A stretch of DNA of 64,000 nt from Archegozetes longisetosus. Lineage: Eukaryota; Arthropoda; Arachnida; Sarcoptiformes; Trhypochthoniidae. The DNA lies in assembly GCA_018873245.2 (NCBI GenBank), contig JAEMBT020000005.1, positions 4,884,001 through 4,948,000 of the forward strand. The letters are read 5' to 3'. Positions 61,640-64,000 of the stretch are shown here, one piece after another. A program made the position numbers and the translations under genes. The number at the start of each line of letters is the position of its first letter. Within the stretch, counting starts at the first letter, position 1. The notes below the pieces were generated by a model that was not told where the DNA came from, searched no databases, and saw nothing but the letters and a program-made list of their open reading frames with translations.

Positions 61640-62650
61640 ATTTTGATGCCACACTTGACGACTTCCAACCTAGCCTGATCACTTCTGATCAACTCTGGAC
61701 GGAAGTGGCTGATCCTGCCAAGGAATACATCGTTGGACTCAGGACACCGAACTGAGCATTTTGACACCTCACATGATCAATTATCTCAAGTGGTTTTCTA
61801 GATATTCAACTTTTAGTTTTATAACTTCAGCATGTCAGCATACAGTTACCGAGAAACTAACATCGCCTATAGGAGCTACCCAGATAGTGTTGGAAAATTC
61901 CTAGAAATATTTCTGGAAATATTTCTATGGCCAAGGAATTTTCTTTTAATGAACCTCCCATAGAAATATATGAACGTCCTATTGAAATATAATGAACCTC
62001 AGATTTATCAAACGGAATAGCATGTCTTTACAGCCATTTTAAGGAATATATGAGTAAATAATACTTAAATGTATTAAAAATTAAGTTCGAAATAAAATTA
62101 AATTGTTTAAACTTAAAAATTAATATTTGCATGTGTAAATCATGTTTTATGAATGATTCATATATTCCTATTTGAGATTCATATACTTCATTGGGAGGTT
62201 CATATATTATTATGAGAGATTCATATATTTCTATGGGAGGTTCATTAAAAAAATTTCTCGATTTTTAACGAGAAACTTTCTTAGAAATTTTCTTTATACA
62301 ACACTACACCCAGACCTAGCCCACTCAAAAAGGATAAACCATGTTTTGCCGATTGCAACCCAAACCAAAACTGATATTAACTAAGGTATAATAGGTTAGG
62401 CCGCTTCACGACTTAACCTATTCTTTAATTTATATCAGGCTTGTTTGGGTTACGACTCGAGAAATCCAGGTTTACCCATTACTAAGTACTAAACCTCACA
62501 ATAATGAATATCTCGAGAACTACTTGTGATAATTGATCAAGTGGGGTATGAAATGCTCATTTCGATATCCTGAGTCCAATGATACGTTACTTGGCGAGGT
62601 TAGTAACTCCCATGGGGAGTTAACCATAAGTAGTCAAGTGTGATATCAGT
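61640..62650. mobile_element. Inverted-repeat element with internal subrepeats, split by a hAT-like MITE
   Basis: The left arm at about 61650-61835 and the right arm at about 62475-62645 are reverse complements. Landmarks: CGTTGGACTCAGGACACCGA on the left matches CATTGGACTCAGGATATCGA on the reversed right, and CATGATCAATTATCTCAAGT matches CTTGATCAATTATCACAAGT. The left arm also carries a second diverged unit of the same motif (GAACTGAATATTTTGATGCC). The MITE at 61885-62306 sits between the arms. No open frame. Confidence 0.6.
61877..62314. mobile_element. hAT-like MITE with an imperfect 8-bp flanking repeat
   Basis: The element spans 61885-62306 (422 bp). The left end is TAGTGTTGGAAAATTCCTAG and the right end, reversed, TAGTGTTGTATAAAGAAAAT. 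A perfect 26-bp internal inverted pair centres on GAACCTCCCATAGAAATATA. Flanks are TACCCAGA (61877-61884) and CACCCAGA (62307-62314), one mismatch, consistent with an aged hAT-type 8-bp duplication. No transposase. Confidence 0.72.
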
Positions 62651-63241
62651 ATTGTGAAATGTAAATTTTATCTATATAAGTTATCATTATTAAGTAATAG
62701 ACTAATTAAGAAATGTTTTAGTTTATTTAAAAGAAAATTTATTATATTGATAAAGTAATAGATAAAAAGTCTATTTTATCAACAATAAGCTCTCTTTTAA
62801 TTTTTTACTTGAAAGCACGTTTTTCTAAGAAAATATCGAGAATTATCTAAACTTTAGTTTTAAGAACAAGATAAGATAGAATACAGAAAAGGTATATAAC
62901 GAGAGCAGAGAAAGTGTGGAAGACAGACAGATAGGGACATATAGATAGTGTATGTTAATAAGCGTATAACATGTAATATTGAATCATTAAAATAAAGTTA
63001 CATTAATATCAATAGGGAAAAGTGTCTTAATTCATCAATTCATCAATACGACGCGTATTATTAAGTAAGTATTTCGTGCAACGCTGTATTAAATGTTTTT
63101 CTTATCAATTATGTTAACAGTAAAGATCCAGGTTTGTGAATAAAAGATGGGTATGCGCGGGTGGTTTGTAGTAAATTAAGATATAGGATAAAAAAATAAA
63201 TAAACTCACCAATTATTGTTGAAGATGAGAAGAGTTGAAAT
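62651..63241. other. Unassigned DNA left of the Penelope-like element
   Basis: AT-rich left half; the right half has a promoter-like TATATAACGAGAGCAGAG near 62894 and an ATAAAG-type signal near 62990, so a solo LTR or 3' pLTR part of the retroelement is possible. No terminal repeats or duplications could be fixed. Confidence 0.3.
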
Positions 63242-63264
63242 TTTCGACTTTAAGTCTTCATCAG
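63242..63264 (-). ncRNA. Hammerhead-like ribozyme core of a Penelope-like element
   Basis: On the minus strand the conserved core CTGATGA (63264-63258) is followed by a GACTT/AAGTC stem II and then CGAAA ending at 63242. The next bases, ATTTC, with the preceding A make a short palindrome before a UUC cleavage triplet, as in dimeric type I hammerheads. Stem I pairing around the core is weak, so self-cleavage is uncertain. Hammerheads in the LTRs of Penelope-like elements are established; this one lies about 230 nt past the GIY-YIG stop on the same strand. Confidence 0.6.
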
Positions 63265-63492
63265 CACATAGAAGAGAGAGAAAGAGAAAAGAGCAGTATC
63301 AAAAGGTACAACAAATGGCGCCTTTTGTGTGTTGCTGTTGTTGTTGTTGTGATGATTTAGGGGTTGTTTGCCACGTACCAAAACACGTATTAGTTCAAAA
63401 AGAATATGTTTGGAATGTGACAAACTTGACTTCGGGTCACCCGGGAGTGTCAGTGCCCGTCAGTCCAATGGACTGCCCTGAGTAGCGGGCGA

Positions 63493-63999
63493 TTACAGGA
63501 AGGAAAAGTCGCGGTTAAGGCCGGGGGGTATGTGGGTTCTAAGGGTAAAAATAATGCGAGATTCCAGTTCGAGTCTCTGTGATTCGGATGTGGGAGCGGG
63601 TCGGACGGCGGTTATTTTATAATCAGAGGTGGAGTGGTTAGGGAGGTTAAAGTGGCAGGAGACTGATGTGTCCATTTTGTTACGGATGTCACGAAGGTGT
63701 TCACCAGAGCGGTCAGACAGAGCCCGTCCAGTTTGTCCAACGTAGGCGGATTGGCAACGGGTACATAGAATAGCGTAAATAATGCAAAGGGAGGTACATG
63801 AGAAGTGGTGTCTAATCCGGATCGAGGAGGTTGAAGTGGTGATGTGCGGTAGTTGGAGAGTATGAGGACAGGTTCTACACCGTGGACGGGAGCAGGGGAA
63901 TGTCCAAGGGTTGGGCTCAGGCATACGGGGAGCTGTGAGCCGGGAGTGTACCAGTAGTTGTCGTAAGTTGGGGGGGCGTCGGTAGGAATTGAGTGGTGG
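63493..63999 (-). CDS. Penelope-like retroelement, C-terminal GIY-YIG endonuclease part
   Basis: The frame is open to the window edge, so the N-terminal reverse transcriptase part would lie beyond 64000. The visible 168 codons begin PPLNSYRRPPNLRQLLVHSR, matching the linker before the endonuclease. A Cys pair (CRTC) and the GIY-YIG core follow: IYAILCTRCQSAYVGQTGRA, then LSDRSGEHLRDI, with CHFNLPNHS and a C-terminal LESRIIFTLRTHIPPGLN. These are typical of endonuclease-bearing Penelope-like elements. The frame is GC-richer than its surroundings, consistent with a mobile origin. The first residue shown is not a true start. Confidence 0.82.
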   Translation of the reverse strand, partial: PPLNSYRRPPNLRQLLVHSRLTAPRMPEPNPWTFPCSRPRCRTCPHTLQLPHITTSTSSIRIRHHFSCTSLCIIYAILCTRCQSAYVGQTGRALSDRSGEHLRDIRNKMDTSVSCHFNLPNHSTSDYKITAVRPAPTSESQRLELESRIIFTLRTHIPPGLNRDFSFL

Positions 64000-64000
64000 A

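Noticed and set aside
62651-63060. Solo LTR
   Set aside because: Promoter-like and polyadenylation-like motifs are present, but no TG...CA ends or target duplication could be fixed, so it is only listed as unassigned DNA.
63216-63485. Plus-strand frame with a poly-Cys stretch
   Set aside because: Antisense to the 3' region of the Penelope-like element; the Cys run comes from a simple TGT/TGC repeat.

Overview
The window is nuclear DNA of an invertebrate animal, most probably an arthropod and plausibly a mite or other small-genome chelicerate. It is AT-rich and densely packed with genes carrying short GT-AG introns. The gene set includes PINCH, a degenerin-type channel, an MSK kinase closer in layout to vertebrate MSK1 than to fly JIL-1, and an LC3C-like Atg8. 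Placement below phylum is inference. I resolved 18 protein-coding genes of the host, one tRNA gene and a terminal block rich in mobile elements. Exon joins below were worked out by hand from splice consensus, reading phase and family similarity.

Layout. 1-2409: intron and upstream DNA of a SoxF gene whose last exon fills 2410-3950. 6634-6715: tRNA-Ser(GCU), minus strand. 6919-9071: ribosomal proteins eL42 and uS8. 9827-11961: d4/DPF (BAF complex), with an in-frame 30-nt exon. 12274-14403: an unrecognised EGF-type membrane receptor. 14808-15614 (minus): CCDC97. 16209-26607: MSK kinase with a 6.5-kb first intron and a second candidate first exon. 28244-29912 (minus): B4GAT1. 30587-31514: mitochondrial uS2m. 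32333-33897: LC3. 34137-36583 (minus): MED29. 37034-38533: UQCRC2. 39563-40635: an unrecognised secreted or membrane protein. 41059-42294 (minus): MGME1. 42515-43568: NDUFV2. 43760-45561 (minus): FNTB. 46340-48578: PINCH. 49925-51416 (minus): AIG1/ADTRP-type hydrolase. 52428-55746: DEG/ENaC channel.

From about 55.9 kb to the end the window changes character. In order it holds a Tc1-like transposon with an open transposase frame but a lost catalytic Asp; a 408-bp non-autonomous element with a perfect 8-bp target duplication; a decayed second Tc1-like copy; a 1.5-kb foldback structure; a hexanucleotide array; an inverted repeat holding another element with 8-bp flanking repeats; and the 3' end of a Penelope-like retroelement with a GIY-YIG endonuclease. 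A hammerhead-like core follows the endonuclease on the same strand. Three smaller inverted-repeat element families are scattered through introns and intergenic DNA upstream.

The host genes are mostly housekeeping genes and are not functionally clustered. Four encode mitochondrial proteins (uS2m, UQCRC2, MGME1, NDUFV2). MGME1/NDUFV2, MED29/UQCRC2, B4GAT1/uS2m and CCDC97/MSK are divergent pairs separated by 220-680 bp. I found no CRISPR array, operon or clearly new multi-gene system. The most notable items are the Penelope/hammerhead pairing, the mutated Tc1 transposase, the foldback and nested repeats, and two unrecognised lineage-type proteins.
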